Source of the DNA: Perkinsus chesapeaki
Lineage: Eukaryota > Perkinsozoa > Perkinsida > Perkinsidae
DNA length: 64,000 nucleotides
Direction: 5' to 3'
Assembly: GCA_013115145.1 (NCBI GenBank)
Contig: JAAPAO010000018.1
Coordinates: forward strand, 62,001-126,000
Position numbers and translations under genes: made by a program. The first letter of the stretch is position 1; each line of letters opens with the position of its first letter. The notes under the pieces were generated by a model. The model was not told where the DNA came from, made no database searches, and saw only the letters and a program-made list of their open reading frames with translations. This document shows positions 1 to 12,399 of this stretch, in pieces.

Positions 1-2582
1 AACTTATAGAAATATACAACGTAAATGTTACACAAGAAACCGGATGACCGAGAACTCATAGAAGTAGATTACAAATTGTAAGATTTTAAAAGTAGAGTCT
101 TACAAATATTTCATTTCCTTTATGAAATATATTCTTATAAATGCCTATAATGCGTTGCCTCTCTGCATTCAATAATCCTTTAAACTTTCAACCTAGTCGT
201 TATATCTTCGTTTACCTCATATAAACCATACACCACCATCATCGATCAAGTCACGTGTGCTGATTGTGTCCAATCCTGTCCCCTTCCTACCCCTTGGCAT
301 TCTTTTCCTTATCATCATCACTATCCTCCACCGCCTCACATGACTTGCTAAACCCGGCTGTTGCTCCTGTTCTCATCTTCGAGCTCACACTACAATCCAT
401 CACCCCGGCTCGACTAGTATCATTCTCCCCCTTAAACCTGTCCATGAGCTCATCCAGCCCCTTAGCCCTCTCCGTCAGCCCCGCAGCAGTCTCTATATCA
501 GTGTCGCTCTCCCAAGTGCTCTCAGCATACCCAAGACCACACCATTTACACAGATATTCAGTCGCGCCAGAATCGCCCATGCGAACTGCTAGTATCTTTT
601 CGACGGTAACATAAGCTGGATTTATCAAACCCGAACCTAAACAGGTGATGACGATGTAGAGCCAATCGCGAGTGAGCGCGAAATCCCAGGCACGCTGATT
701 TACGCGCAACTTGAACGCACTTGAAATGACCCAGAAATTGTTCTGATAACATATCACTGGAGGGCAGCCCCATCAAAACCATCAACACGCTCTATGCACT
801 TTCAATTTCCTATTTTCCTGTGACAATACCGAAACACTCCTATAAGACCTCCTTCATAAATGAGCCAGTCTTACCTGTGAACGATGCCTCCTTAAGATTC
901 GCATGCCTCTGAGGAGTATCCTCTCGAGACCCTCGATGATTCTTCTGATTGAAATTTCGCATCTTGGTTGATCTCTGGTCGCCCTAACCCAAACCCTTCC
1001 CTCCCTCCCGCCAGCCCTCCCCCCGACTACCTCCAAATCAATCATCTCATCATCCGGCACCCACATCACATGAAGATAGCTCAGATGAGCAAACTTACAA
1101 AGATACTCGAAACCACGACCTGAATGTCGTTCCACAAATTCCCCGCCCATGACCATCTTACCCAGCGCCCGTCTTCCTATTATCTTTTCTATCTTCGGTA
1201 CCTCTGCCGCCTTCTCCGGACTAACCTCCTCGATGTCGGTATCAAAACCATCACCTGCCATGAACGCCATCAAGAATCCACACTTCCCCACAGCATAAGC
1301 ATCTATTCATGAAGCCTCTGTATTAGTTTTCTAACCCTTGGCGTTTGGTGTTCTCTATCCCACCTAACACATTGATCTGACAAGCCTCTTCTTGACCCCC
1401 CATCATCTCTATCTAGAGACTGTCATATATCTCCCTATCCAGTTGTGATGATGATGCCGTTTAAGATAAGTGTGCACTCAGTAGTATCCTTCCAGGTATT
1501 GGACAACACCCAACGTTCGACCATCACAAGACACCAATCCAATTAAGCAACCAAATTTTCTCAGAATTCACTTCTCACCCCCAACACATGGCCGTGTAGC
1601 AACGAGCGCTCAGTCCAACCAAGAGCTCGAGTGGGAATCGTACGAGAGTCTACGTTCGCCTTTGTCTGACTTGAGGAACTGCATTAGTATCCTAAGTTAT
1701 ATATATAGAAGAAATGATGAACAGCAAGCTCTCATGGTCGAAGAGATTACGGCTGCTGCTACTGCCTATTCATGTCCCTCTCTAGATGACTGTCACTTGG
1801 AACCTCCTATATCCGCAAGCATTACAAGTGCACGGCAAAATAGAGTATTTCCCCCCTCAAAAGGATACATCATTAAGGAGAATTGATGAATCACTTTCAC
1901 CAAGCTGCTTCCATCCTCCCCCTTACTACCAGCAAATCGAGCGTCCCGTCCACCACCGCCGTCATCAGACTCGTAATCATCCTCCAACATCTCATCTTCC
2001 GATTCGCCACTACTGGCTGAAGATGATGAAGAGCTTGCTTCCTCTTCGTCATCATCATCATCATCATCGCTATCATCCTTGGTCTGCCGCCTAGCCTTGC
2101 CCCTTAGCCCTCCTCGATTACCCACACCTTGGCCGCGACGGAGAACGCGTCGCTTAGATTGGGGTGGTGAAAGCTCTCTATCTTCATCCTCTTCATCACT
2201 GAAGGTAACTGAAGACAGATTACAGTGTGAGTCGAGCAGTGGTGGATGAGGTAGACCTAATATCCCCCCCTATACCAATACAGTCCTTCCCTATCCCCCC
2301 TATACCAATACAGTCCTTCCCTATCCCCCCTATATTACACCGTTTATCCACTCCAAAGTCCCTAGCCTTCTCTTTACCGAACATCTCATCCAACGGTTGA
2401 TCATCATCATCCTCATCTTTAATTCTGCACACAACTCTGTCCCCGTCCTCCCTTCCCCCATCCCCCTACTTCCTCAATCTCTGTGACCTCTTCTTCACCG
2501 GCGGCTTATCCTCCTCCTCATCACTGTCGCTGCTCAGCTCCTTTATTTTCCTTCTCGGTCTCTTCTTACCACTCCGTGTCAT
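1..2582 (-). CDS. CHD-type chromatin remodeller, N-terminal part (3' end outside window)
   Basis: Multi-exon gene read leftwards; the ATPase part would lie beyond base 1. The likely start (ATG ending at 2580) opens a basic then acidic stretch beginning MTRSGKKRPRRK. Exons around 1793-2125 encode a very acidic, Ser-rich segment. The first chromodomain is at about 1020-1240 (GFEYLCKFAHLSYLHVMW) and the second at about 480-620 (EYLCKWCGLGYAESTWE, the classical Y-x-W-K-W cage pattern). Paired chromodomains after an acidic N-terminus are the CHD1/CHD family layout; these bind methylated histone tails and recruit a SNF2 ATPase. No helicase motif is visible because the window ends. Exon limits are approximate, and the segment at 2220-2432 carries a 33-nt coding repeat. 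I am confident of the chromodomains and less so of the subfamily. Confidence 0.75.
2264..2336 (-). repeat. 33-nt tandem repeat in the CHD N-terminal region
   Basis: Two full copies and part of a third of a C-rich 33-nt unit (core ACAGTCCTTCCCTATCCCCC on the plus strand). Read on the minus strand it gives repeated GIGKDCIGIG. The unit is a multiple of three, so copy changes would keep the frame if this part is coding. Confidence 0.7.
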
Positions 2583-2899
2583 CGGCACTACCATCCCCAA
2601 GACTCATCCCAGCTCACCAGCAAAGCCCCTACCTCCGGGGTCCTCCAGACACTTCTTAGTTGTCTTCACTCGATCCCTTTTCAACACTGCCAGCTTGCTC
2701 TGAAAGCCACTACCTGCCTCCCTCCCGGCCATCATGTCTTCAACCTACTGCATTTGTCCGAGGCTTGTGCCATGATCCTGTATTCAACTCTTGGTCCTCG
2801 AACTTACTACTATTGAAGAAGTTATCAAGAGCGCTGCCCCAAACTCGAGCTGTTGTTGCCGGTGAAGGAGTTGGCCTAAAAGGGAATAGGTAATACTGA

Positions 2900-3321
2900 A
2901 AAACTTAAGAACTGATAATACTATCAAACCTACTCTACAGCCATATTAATAATATTTCAGTACATCACCACACCATTACGCCACACTTCCCCTCTCTCTT
3001 CCACTAGCACTGGACCTTCCATATTTCGGCCCGATCTTCCAGCCGTATCAGGACCAAATTTACCCGACGACACGCATTGCAACATAAACCGATGTCCATT
3101 TCCAATCACATCACCCGAAGTGTCTTCCGAACAATTCGTCGATCGGAATATTTTTTCCCAAATTAATAATTCCCCTACCGAGCCCATCGGTCCTGTCCTC
3201 TACGGATGCCCTACTTCTTTTCACTTGTCCCAATCGGCTTGTCATCATCACTATCATAATCCTCATCATCAGACCCCAATCTCTTCTTCTCCTCCAACGA
3301 CAGTATACTTGGTGTCGCCAT
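2900..3321 (-). CDS. Small unrecognised acidic protein
   Basis: An ATG at 3321 opens a coding-like exon, MATPSILSLEEKKRLGSDDE, continuing with an Asp-rich DYDSDDDKP stretch and ending near 3213. A short GT-AG intron appears to follow (donor GTAGGG), then an exon reading GIINLGKNIPIDELFGRHFG. The product is small, charged and probably intracellular. I do not recognise a family. It sits on the same strand as the CHD and SPFH genes. The exon join and the 3' end are uncertain. Confidence 0.35.
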
Positions 3322-3985
3322 TACCAGTTTCGAAGGCGACCTGTCTCATTTATTACCCATTGAACTCAATACACAGAAAAGGAATATGAAACACAAAATC
3401 AACAACATCAACAATAGTAATAACAGTCTGTCCTCTACGCCTTAGGCGCGCTGCTGCCACCGTTGAGATATACACTAGGATCCACACCAACCAACACTTG
3501 TCCAACCAGATCATCATTAGGCTGAACTCCTCCACCTTGTAGGGCGTCATACCTAAAATGGTATCAACAATCAGTACAGCACAAGCTTATACCGAAGGCA
3601 CTACACATACAGTGCGCGTCATCTGAAACTGGGCGGACGATTTTCTCACCAATTAGAACCAATTTTCTCCAGATACATTCTCCGTTGAAATGCACGAGCT
3701 TACCCTTACTCATTAATGCATCTCTATGTGCTATTACGAACTCTGTCATTTCATACATACGTCGGTACTAGTAATTATTATTTTGGACATTTCGTAATAA
3801 GAAGTATACAAGATAATAATACTATTAACACTGCCGGTACTTCGCCCACTACTTCTACAGTAATAGTAAAATCGAATCTTAATAGTGCAATGTTGAATAA
3901 GCAATTCTCAGTGTTCAGTGTGGTACTAGCAAGGGAAAGAAGGCAAGTAAATTGACCAAACTTCCAAACCCGAAATCCATCCTTA
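3322..3985. other. AT-rich stretch without a supported gene
   Basis: Only short open frames in all readings. It may hold the 3' end of SPFH1 or its untranslated region. I see no RNA gene or repeat. Confidence 0.4.
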
Positions 3986-6528
3986 TATCCCCAACGATTT
4001 CAAAACGAAGGATCATATATCCCAGTTCGAATATTTTCCCGCGCGCCACAAAACTCACCATATGTATTGCAAGAGTTCCGTATTATTAAGTGCCAATGAT
4101 GACTTGACTTCAGTAAATGCTCTAGTCTCAGCCGTTATATATTGCTCGAGCACCGCAGCTGCAGCCTGACCTTCTTGTAACTACTTACAACACCTTATCC
4201 CTCTACAGTGTCGTCGACGTTGTGTTATTACTGTCTTCATAGCTTGTCCTTGTGCCCTCGATACTGTTGCATTAGCCTGCGCTGCAGCTATAATACGATC
4301 AGTCTTCATACCGACCTTTGCTGCATCACGGAGATTGATATTACCTAGTAACATACTATTATATAGGCTAGAGAGGCAAGTAAGACCATAGGCACAACAA
4401 AGTTAAGAGATTGTAAAAGCGGTATAGGCAAGAAGATTGCAACGTGAACCCACACGGCGGTGCCGGCGGCGAGCATGCTGCCGGGTACCCTAGTAACACG
4501 CTGCTCGTGTCCTGATATGGGAAATACTACATACTAAAAAATTGCCATTCATACTCTGATACCGGCTTAAGGCAGGCCAATGATCGGAATGATGATGACT
4601 GTGATAAGTTAATACCCGAGTGATGATCGGCTAAATCACTGCTACAGTTTTATTCAGATAGTGCTCCCAACGCCAGCAATATGAGTAACTCCTCAGCTAC
4701 ATGTGAAATCCATACCGACTTTTCCCCAAATCTCTTACGAGTAATGTTCTGTTTTGTGTTCGCAGCTGTTAAAACTGAGTCATAGAACTCATCCGGTAGC
4801 TGATCCTCATTAATCTGCAGACCCATGATGGCCGCATGAAAATTTTTCTAAAAAATACAACCAATAACACACTCGCTCACAGGCAACAATAATTCCGACA
4901 TGCGAGCCCTTCCTTAGCTGCACTAGATATCCTGTACCGACCCAGGCACCCCAGTGCGTCTAAACATCTCATTATTTGACCACAGCCCGTTGTTACAGAG
5001 TTAACCCCTAGTTCATCCTAGCATGCTTTCTCCATCAAATGTTATAATTAGGTTTCTGTAAGAATTTCTCTCACTTCAGCCCCACCAATACATACCCGTC
5101 GCTCCGAAGCACATGAGCTACGTGTTCAAATATCATATCAATGTTATAATTATTAGTGATTACAGAAGATACCTTTCTACATTACCAGCGTATCATACCG
5201 ATAGAGCTCAGCTACACTACATCATACAGTACGATTCGTACCAGTCGAGTTATTTACAGATCTAACTATTGCTCCGAATGACATGAATTCGAAGATCGTC
5301 AATCTCGTGTCCTACCCTGAAGTGTTGATCCAAGTAACTCATCATTCCGCGGGCAATCATCTCCTTACTGTTGAAAAATTGGTAGGCACTAAACTGTGTG
5401 GCATACCTACCAACAAAGACTTTCATTCCCGCGCGCCACGAAATAGCAAGCCTACTCAGTAGCGAGATGGTTAGCTACTAATGTGAAGGTCTTCTCGAAA
5501 TCCTGGCCAAGCTCCATATAAAGGTCGACGGTCTCATCGGGTAAAAGCTGATACCTACAATAATCAACGTGTGGTATCATAGGTTGATTCAAGCACTATT
5601 CCTCTCAAGTAGCTGTGCTAGAATAGGTAAGGAGATAGAGGGATATACTCATGATCCGAGGGAAATACGGTATAAATAGGCAGAAATTGGTATGCTATTC
5701 CCAGTAGCAGGTCTTACTGGAAAGCAACTCCTAAAACTAGAGGGAGGCCATCACTGGTTCTGGCATGAAGAACATCATAATCAGATGTAGAGAATTCAAT
5801 GGTCCTCACCGTCTTAGGATAATACACCTGCAAAAATGCCCTCACCAGGGATCGAACCAGGAACCTTTCTCTTACGAAATACGCGAATGGACCGATAGTG
5901 TAAAGGCCCGATTCCACATAAGGCTTCGATGCAACATGCTTGAGGATATTGTCGTACTTAACACCAATCTCTGTTGCTGGAACTCTTGAGAATGACAATG
6001 CCAATAGCTAAGAGAAGAAGACAAAGTGAAGGGAATCATGCACGAAACATTGACCTAAATCACGCTAATCTTTCGTTTCATTTTCACAGTTAAGCGCGAA
6101 TTAAGTTACATAATATTAATCTGGCTGCATAGTACATAACAGCTGATACATATCTTTATATAACGAAAGGAACATGTTAATATATAGAATACGCACAACG
6201 CTCAATACAATCAAGGTTTCGACATGCATTATCCACCATAGTGTTTTTCGTTGAGTAAATGTCAGTCATCCATTTCGTGACGCATATTAAAATATGAAGC
6301 TGCTTAAGGCTGGAGCAGATGACTTATGCCAGCAGACAGGACAGGAGTCCCTTATGCACCAAAGCTATAGATGCGAATACTGTTAGAAATTACAACCTTT
6401 TTAAGAAGGCTATAGATAAGCCATAGATATCATAAGATGAGCAACACACCCATCCTACTAGAGGGACTTACCACTATTGCAACAATCAGTAATGGAGACC
6501 ACAGTATCAACTTTTGAATGTTATTCAT
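3986..6528 (-). CDS. SPFH/Band-7 domain membrane protein 1
   Basis: Multi-exon gene. Exons checked for frame: 6528-6472, 6007-5876, 5827-5718, 5554-5456, 5406-5316. More exons lie at about 4740-4880 (GLQINEDQLPDEFYDSVL), 4200-4335 (DAAKVGMKTDRIIAAAQANA) and 4060-4140 (TELLQYIW). The N-terminus is a hydrophobic anchor (MNNIQKLILWSPLLIVAIV), followed by the Band-7 signature (RTIEFS, then ARTSDGLPLVLGVAFQ) and an Ala/Gln-rich helical tail typical of prohibitin/stomatin/flotillin-like scaffolds. Such proteins oligomerise on membranes. It lies directly beside a second SPFH gene on the same strand, probably an old tandem pair. Two of its introns carry the AATTTCGTGGCGCGC word and one begins with a tRNA T-arm-like stretch. 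The 3' end is uncertain. Confidence 0.8.
4038..4058 (-). repeat. GCGCG-word copy 1, in an SPFH1 intron
   Basis: Minus strand reads GTTTTGTGGCGCGCGGG, beginning four bases after a GTGAG donor that follows the codons for TELLQYIW. It differs from the consensus at three positions. A TTCGA box follows 7 nt after the G-C core. Confidence 0.7.
5407..5455 (-). other. 49-nt SPFH1 intron carrying the word (copy 2 at 5428-5444)
   Basis: GTAGG donor and TAG acceptor. Joining 5456 to 5406 keeps the SPFH1 frame (ATE then YATQFSAYQ). ATTTCGTGGCGCGCGGG starts at nucleotide 12 of the intron, in the sense of transcription. Confidence 0.85.
5828..5875 (-). other. 48-nt SPFH1 intron with tRNA T-arm-like sequence
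   Basis: GTAAGA donor and CAG acceptor, frame-checked. Right after the donor the minus strand reads AGGTTCCTGGTTCGATCCC. This contains a pol III B-box-like GGTTCGATCC and pairs as a T-arm stem with one mismatch. There is no A box or acceptor partner, so it is not a tRNA gene. Confidence 0.6.
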
Positions 6529-6863
6529 GAACAGTAGGAAACAACAACAACAACTGGGAAACTAATGAAACAAATGACATAACAAGTGCTATTCGGGTTT
6601 CTGGGTTCCCTGCAGTTTTCGGGTTTTCGCTCACTACAGTGGATTACAATAGTATTTCCCAGTCATAGAGGGAGCTGCAGATCGTAAACAGACCAGATAT
6701 TCGCCTCCTCTCTGAACATCACCAGTATCCGAAAGCAACATCGCCTCCATAAACTACTATACCGAATACATTGCCACACTATAACATAATATCCTTCCCT
6801 TCCGAAGAGAAACACAGTCGATAGTCACTTTACAATTTATCATTGGTAGACTAATCCTCGTCA

Positions 6864-9800
6864 TCATAGCTCATCATGGACTCTAGCTGTCTGCTTAACC
6901 GGAGACGATCCCAAACCCATAACAACAGACCCTCCACGACGGGTGCCTGTTGCACTCTTAAGCTCAAGATACTTGGAAAACTCAGAAGGTGCGAGCCGCA
7001 GTTGCTCAGAGAGGTGTTGGTATCTGAAAGATACGCTTTACGCACCCGTAAGATTTCCATATTCCCTACGCTGCCGCCTTAGTGGCCTGTTTCATCCTAA
7101 AGGCCTCCTGCATAGCCTCGGCTATTATGACCCTCGCCTTTGCCTCACCAGTTGCTGTTATGTTGGCGATACGAGCCTGAGAATATAATTGGTTCAGAAT
7201 CCAAAAGGCTAAAAGATGCAAGAGTAGAACTGATGGGAATTCTCAGAGATTTATCAGCGACATATAGGCCGCCAATCGCTGTGCAGTATGGTAAATACTA
7301 TATGTATCAGTTTGATGGGAAACTAACATAATTTCGAAGATTCCCTCAAGTTTTTGAATGAAACAAACGGAGTACGATAACTACAAAAACTACTTGCAAC
7401 AAACTTATACATTAACAATTCCCTCCTCTCAGTAGGACAGTTATTTTACCGATAGAGGTGGTCTAGACTACAGGTACGTGATACAATTTAATGGACATAA
7501 ACGAAAATACGGTATGGAGCTTATTCGCCGACATTCAATATACTCTACCAGTTAACATTCTATTGTGCAGCATCTTCGAAAGTATCCACACTCCAAGTTC
7601 CGTCACGAAGCCCGCGCAAAAACGAACTTTTTCAACCAATTTTCCAACGAAAGTATCTCCTTATTTCTTCCAGGTCACTCATTATCTCAATCCTACCTGA
7701 TTCTGTGCCAGCATGACCTCAATACTCTGCCTAACGCCAGCAACTTCCTGTGCATACTCATTAATAACCTTCTGTTGCTCTGCAACCTGATTAAAGATGC
7801 CCACCACGATAAATCTACAACCACACACATTCCTACCTGAATAGCCGTGATGGTGTCCTCGTAACTTGTCACGAAGTCCGTACGAAGGATCTGAAAACAT
7901 TCTTGCCAACCCGAAACGCCGGCATATATCTCAAAGCTGCTGCCCCTCCATAAAGACGGCAGCGACCGCCAACCTTGAGGCACGGTCTCAGAATATCTGC
8001 TCACCATCTCCCGTTAAATGTTGTAATTTCATTGCTGGAGGGCTGGACTGAGACGTTCTATAGTGTTTCGAGAAAAAACAATCCATTCAAATTTTCCCCG
8101 GAAATTTACCGAACATGTTCTTTTTTTGAAAGATTTCCCAACACCGTGACAGACTAAAACTATCAACAAAAGCATACCAACATCCGGAACCCACCGGTAT
8201 TTGTCTCCAGCCGAGAATCGAACCCGCGACCTCCACTTACCTGGAAGAAGCGTATCTTACTGCCCGCGCCTTGGCTTATGAAAGTGTTATTCAAGACACT
8301 TTCCATAGTGTCAGATATACGCTTTCGATCTTGCCAGAAATCTTGCGGCACGAATCTAAATTTCGCACTGTGAAGATTTTCTCATCCTCCCTTATTACCT
8401 TTGCGCTGTATTCGACACTGCGTTCCTAGCCAGAAGCCTGTACCGCACTAAAGCAGGGCCGAGGCCACCGAAAGACACGTAGACATCATGTAGATACTCT
8501 GGGTCGAACTGGAACCTGAGATGATATTACTCCGACCCAAGCAGAATTGATGGTCTTACTGAAGGGAACATGATATAGTAATGGGCTGTCCACCGCTATC
8601 GGGATCTGATTTGTCAGCACCGGTCCCTAAACACGTGGCGTAAAGCTGAGAGCTTTGCAATGATGTGTTGGGGTTGAGCGATCAGAGAGACTTGTTTAGT
8701 TCCATATACAAATTAATAAGCATGTATGTATGTCCAAAAAACATAGCGACTACATGTTAGTCATACTGGTAATGATGTCATTGTCGCTCAGAACCAAAGC
8801 ATAGCCAAGCCGTATTCGCCGAGGTATTTCGAAAGCTCCCGATCCGTCGTGTGCCCACAAAGTAATGTCCATAACCTCAGACAGGCGTACCCGTCGGTGC
8901 TTAAGAATTTCACGACTTTTCCCGCCAGAGACGTACTGTGGGAAACAAATGATATATCTCTCAGCAAGGGGTTTAGTCTCCATTCCTGATGTCTGAGCAC
9001 GTAGTAAGATATCATCGCTCGGTTAAGGTCGTTTTGAGTACACGTCATCTCTATCGCGGCGACTTACTCGTATTAACAGCCAATGGGCCAGTAAAGGCTA
9101 TTGTGGTGTATGTAGCTGGGAACTTAACAAATGTCTGGAATGGCCATACCTATACAGAGCGCACATACTCCCCAAAAGATATGGTTGGACCTACCACATG
9201 CCTGCCTCCTCTATAGACACCGCCCTCTTCGGGAACAGAGCCAGTTATCATGTTACGCAGGATACCGACCTCATTGACTTCCAAAGTGGCCGTAAAGAAC
9301 ACCCAGAAGATAACAAAGAGAATAATGGCGACAACAGTGGACCATATGATGTTCTTCGTAGTACGGCCGCAGTCCCAACCGGTCCAATGCCAATCGTCAT
9401 TGTGATGACGAGTCTCCCCACCAGCTGTATGGTGATGGTCAAACCCAAATGCGGCGCGAAGACGGTCACGAATCTGACCTCATATGTATCTTCCTCGCTT
9501 CAAGCTGAGATACTCTCTACCTGTGATGACACATCAGCCCCTCCTCCTCCTTGTTGTTGTCCAAGCGGAGCTTGATAAGCTGGCTGTGGCGCAGATTGCT
9601 GTACTGGTGGCTGAGCCGGGCCACCAAATCGGAATACATTCCCAGTCGGTGGTGGTCCTCCTCCTGCTCCCTGTGGAGGTTGTATAGGTGGCTGAGGCTC
9701 CCCACTAGGCCTTCCACGCACTGCGCCAGGCCTATTAACATTGTACAATAGCAAAGGGTTCTCTGGATTCTCGCCGGTCCCTAATAAACAGCGTTATGTA

Positions 9801-9868
9801 CAACCATGCTATACACCCGTACCAGGCCTATTGGAATCGTTTTCGCCTGTGGCGCCGGTGTTGCTCAT
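6864..9868 (-). CDS. SPFH/Band-7 domain membrane protein 2 with Pro/Gln-rich N-terminus
   Basis: Starts at ATG 9868-9866 (MSNTGATGENDSNRPG); a short intron then leads into a Pro/Gln/Gly-rich exon (to about 9520). The next exon (about 9230-9470) has a His/Trp-rich patch and a transmembrane helix (WSTVVAIILFVIFWVFF), then VNEVGILRNMITGS and GRHVVGPTISF. Later exons read TFVKFPATYTTIAFT, FDPEYLHDVYVSFGG (about 8440-8520), a helical block ending GSKIRFFQ (8241), NQVAEQQKVINEYAQEVAG (about 7700-7800) and EAKARVIIAEAMQEAFRMKQ (about 7090-7160), ending ARVHDEL and a TGA at 6864-6866. The order (anchor, Band-7 domain, Ala-rich coiled tail) is that of stomatin/flotillin-type scaffolds. The intron after GSKIRFFQ opens with a tRNA T-arm-like stretch (8203-8240). 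Exon edges are approximate; the family call is firm. Confidence 0.78.
8203..8240 (-). other. tRNA T-arm-like sequence at the start of an SPFH2 intron
   Basis: Directly after the GTAAGT donor the minus strand reads GGTCGCGGGTTCGATTCTCGG, a B-box match with a mostly paired stem. It shares the layout GTAAG-N-G...AGGT-N4-GGTTCGAT with the SPFH1 intron at 5828-5875 although the two introns are at different places in the protein. Confidence 0.55.
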
Positions 9869-10384
9869 GAATGCTTTTTAAATAGATAAAAAACTCAACT
9901 TAGACTATGCTAGCCTTGGCGATATTGCCGTGTATCCAGTCACATTGAAAGGCGGAGCGAAGCGATTTTTGTTTACATTTTTGTTATAACACTTTTCATG
10001 CCTATCCCCGTTTACATGGCAGCAGTAGCAGGTATACCGTCAGAGTGGAATCTAAGCCTTTGTCCTTTAGCGGTCGATGAGCTGAACAACCACTGCAGAG
10101 GAAGGTAATATCTTTGGCGGCATGAAAGGGGGAAATAGGGATTAAAGTGAGAGGAACGTTTTGAGTGGAGGTTAATGAAGAGAGTTTTAAGGCGAATGGG
10201 ATATTAAATAGAGATGTTAGAATATATTTCTCTTGCAACTAGGCTAACCTCGAAAGTATCTTGTTTATGTTAACCTTATACGTATCTTTCGGCTGATATG
10301 TTCGCTCTGTAATCTACTCATACCCGGGCCTTAACTGCACTGCCTTAATAAAGAATACCGTACTGCACTGCCGTCCAACACGTT
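9869..10384. other. Intergenic stretch, upstream side of SPFH2
   Basis: No convincing open frame on either strand, and no repeat or RNA gene that I can support. It should contain the SPFH2 promoter. Confidence 0.4.
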
Positions 10385-12396
10385 TTGCTATTCGTGTGTC
10401 CTCTACCAAGCGTCAAACTCCTTCCATTGAGCTCCACAATGATGCGCCACATTCTCAGTGCTCGCCAGCACTTGCTCGATTCCGATATACGCAAGCTTGG
10501 CTCAGCTGTGGGCAAGCCCGGCGAAGGTGTTAATAACAAGAGCGCGGTTATGAGAGATAACGTAGCCAGGCAGATAGAGAAGGCTACAGTGGTCGAGGAT
10601 CCTAGCAAAGGCGTAATGAGGCTAGGTCAGAGGTATTGGTAATTGGACCTTTATAGGGAGGCGTTCTCCTACAGCTTATAAAGGCCACTGATATTAGTAA
10701 GCCAGCAGCAGCCTCGGCAACCTATGAGGCATCTAAGGCAGCTGGTGGGGGTGGAGGGAAAAGAGTACTCTTATTACAGGCTACAGATGGCACACAGAAG
10801 GTAGTATAAGAAGGTTGGTTATAGTGGAGGTTGGAGATGCCTGCTCAAAGCTGCTTAATTAGTGAACAGTGCTGCTGCCTTCAGAGGTTACCAGGGAATG
10901 TACGATAATCTTGGCCTTGGGTTCCGCCACCCGCCACCTAGATATCACTGCTGAAAATCCGTTGATGTCGATCCAGTATATAGCTGTTCGTGCGACAGTT
11001 GTGATGATAAGGGTATCTTAGGTTAGCTGTCTTGAAGTGGACAAAGTGGATGCCCTTAACTTAGGCCTTCCACCAGGTGATGTGCCGATGATCAATCTCG
11101 TAATAGCAACCCCGTAGGTACTAAACTGCTATTAGATAGCACTACTGAGGTTATGAATGGCCAAGTCCTCCTCCGGCCGAATAAGGTAACCGAAGCAGTG
11201 AAGGTGACGGTGCAGGATGGATATGATAGGTTAAAGTGCTTGGGGGGACTGTGGAGAGATTAGTAGAGGCTTGGAAGGCTAATAAACTGGCGGCTGAGGT
11301 GAAAACCCGAAACCCGAAAACCCGAATTATAATCTTCTCAGTCTCGATTCGGTTCCGCTGGAGAGTCCACTCGAGCACGAGATGCTAATTCCGATGGCCC
11401 ACCGAAATTCGTGTCGTTTGCCGACCGTAATAAGATGCATAAAAGACAAAATATGAAGGCAGCCGTTACCACTGACAGTAAGTTGTCAGCATTTAGCCTG
11501 ATAGGATGCTGCCCTTTGGATGCCTAGCTTCATCATCATCTACGAACAATGGGCCATCAGCAGCTGAACCGGCTCCTACGGCCAGGTTTACTCGAGAGGA
11601 GTTGGGGGAGTCAACCGTGCCACAAGCAGCCGTACCGGAAATTGTAGGTTAATAAGACTGCATAGTAGCGGGTCATTGCATTTGCCAGGCTAAAGTGTCG
11701 AAGGACGCCTTTAAGAGCAAATACGACCATGGTAGGGCTGATAGGGGCGCTGGAGGGCACAGTGTGGTGGTCAGGTCAAGGATCGGCTAGAAGGGCTCAT
11801 GTTGGAAAGCATACTAGAAGGAATGAGGCACGAGCATTGGAGGCAGAATATAGCAGACCATCGGCTGGAGGTTGGCTGCCTTCATGAAGGTAGCTGGCAA
11901 TTTGTCAACCTCAGGAGCATCTTTGGGAGCGTACATTAATTTGAGAAAGTCGGATGATATGGCTGCTGCCATGGTGATGATGCGTTGGGTAGCGCTATAA
12001 GATAGAAGAACTTCCGTTTAGTTGCTATCCGAGGAGGAGGCCTTACCTCCGGAGCCACCAAGGCAGAGCTACGGAGGAAAAGGGAAGGGTCGATATAATG
12101 GTAAGGTGTTAGGTGGGTGGCTCATCCAGCCACAAGAAAACGTACAGTTGTCGAAACGCGTGCAGGGTGAATACTACCTAGTGGGAAAATGGAATCAGTT
12201 GCGTTTTTTGGGGGGGCAGTATCTCACGCTGGTCTATGTATTTCTGGTTAGATGACCATTACCAGCCACACAAGAAGGGCAAGGGTGGGAAGCACGGCGG
12301 GAAAGGGTCTCATAGTAAAGGCGGTGGCAAGGGGGGCGGTGGTAAAGGGCACAGCAAAGGAGGGAGAGGAGGAAAGGGTAAAGGAAGATGGTGATG
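10385..12396 (+). pseudogene. Decayed coding-like region ending in a Gly/Lys-rich tail
   Basis: Broken frames on the plus strand look protein-like: ARQHLLDSDIRKLGSAVGKP at about 10460, DGPPKFVSFADRNKMHKRQN at about 11395, EPPRQSYGGKGKGRYNG at about 12045, and a final open stretch from about 12250 to a TGA rich in GGK/GHSK and ending GKGRW. Stops and frame changes interrupt them and the joins do not resolve into clean introns. It may be an old mobile-element or repeat-family gene. The tail recurs at 21457-21541, which supports a dispersed origin. Function unknown. Confidence 0.4.
12308..12396 (+). repeat. Gly/Lys-rich coding tail, copy 1
   Basis: About 85 bp nearly identical to 21457-21541, with a handful of substitutions. 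Both encode HSKGGGKGGGGKGHSKGG and end GKGRW plus a TGA. Confidence 0.85.
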
Positions 12397-12399
12397 ATG

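Noticed and set aside
6271-6288. CATTTCGTGACGCATATT in SPFH1 intron 1 as a further copy.
   Set aside because: Only the first half matches, it is antisense, and the GCGCGC core is missing.
8203-8240. Possible tRNA gene (B box GGTTCGATTC).
   Set aside because: No A box at the right distance and no partner for the acceptor stem; only a T-arm-like piece.
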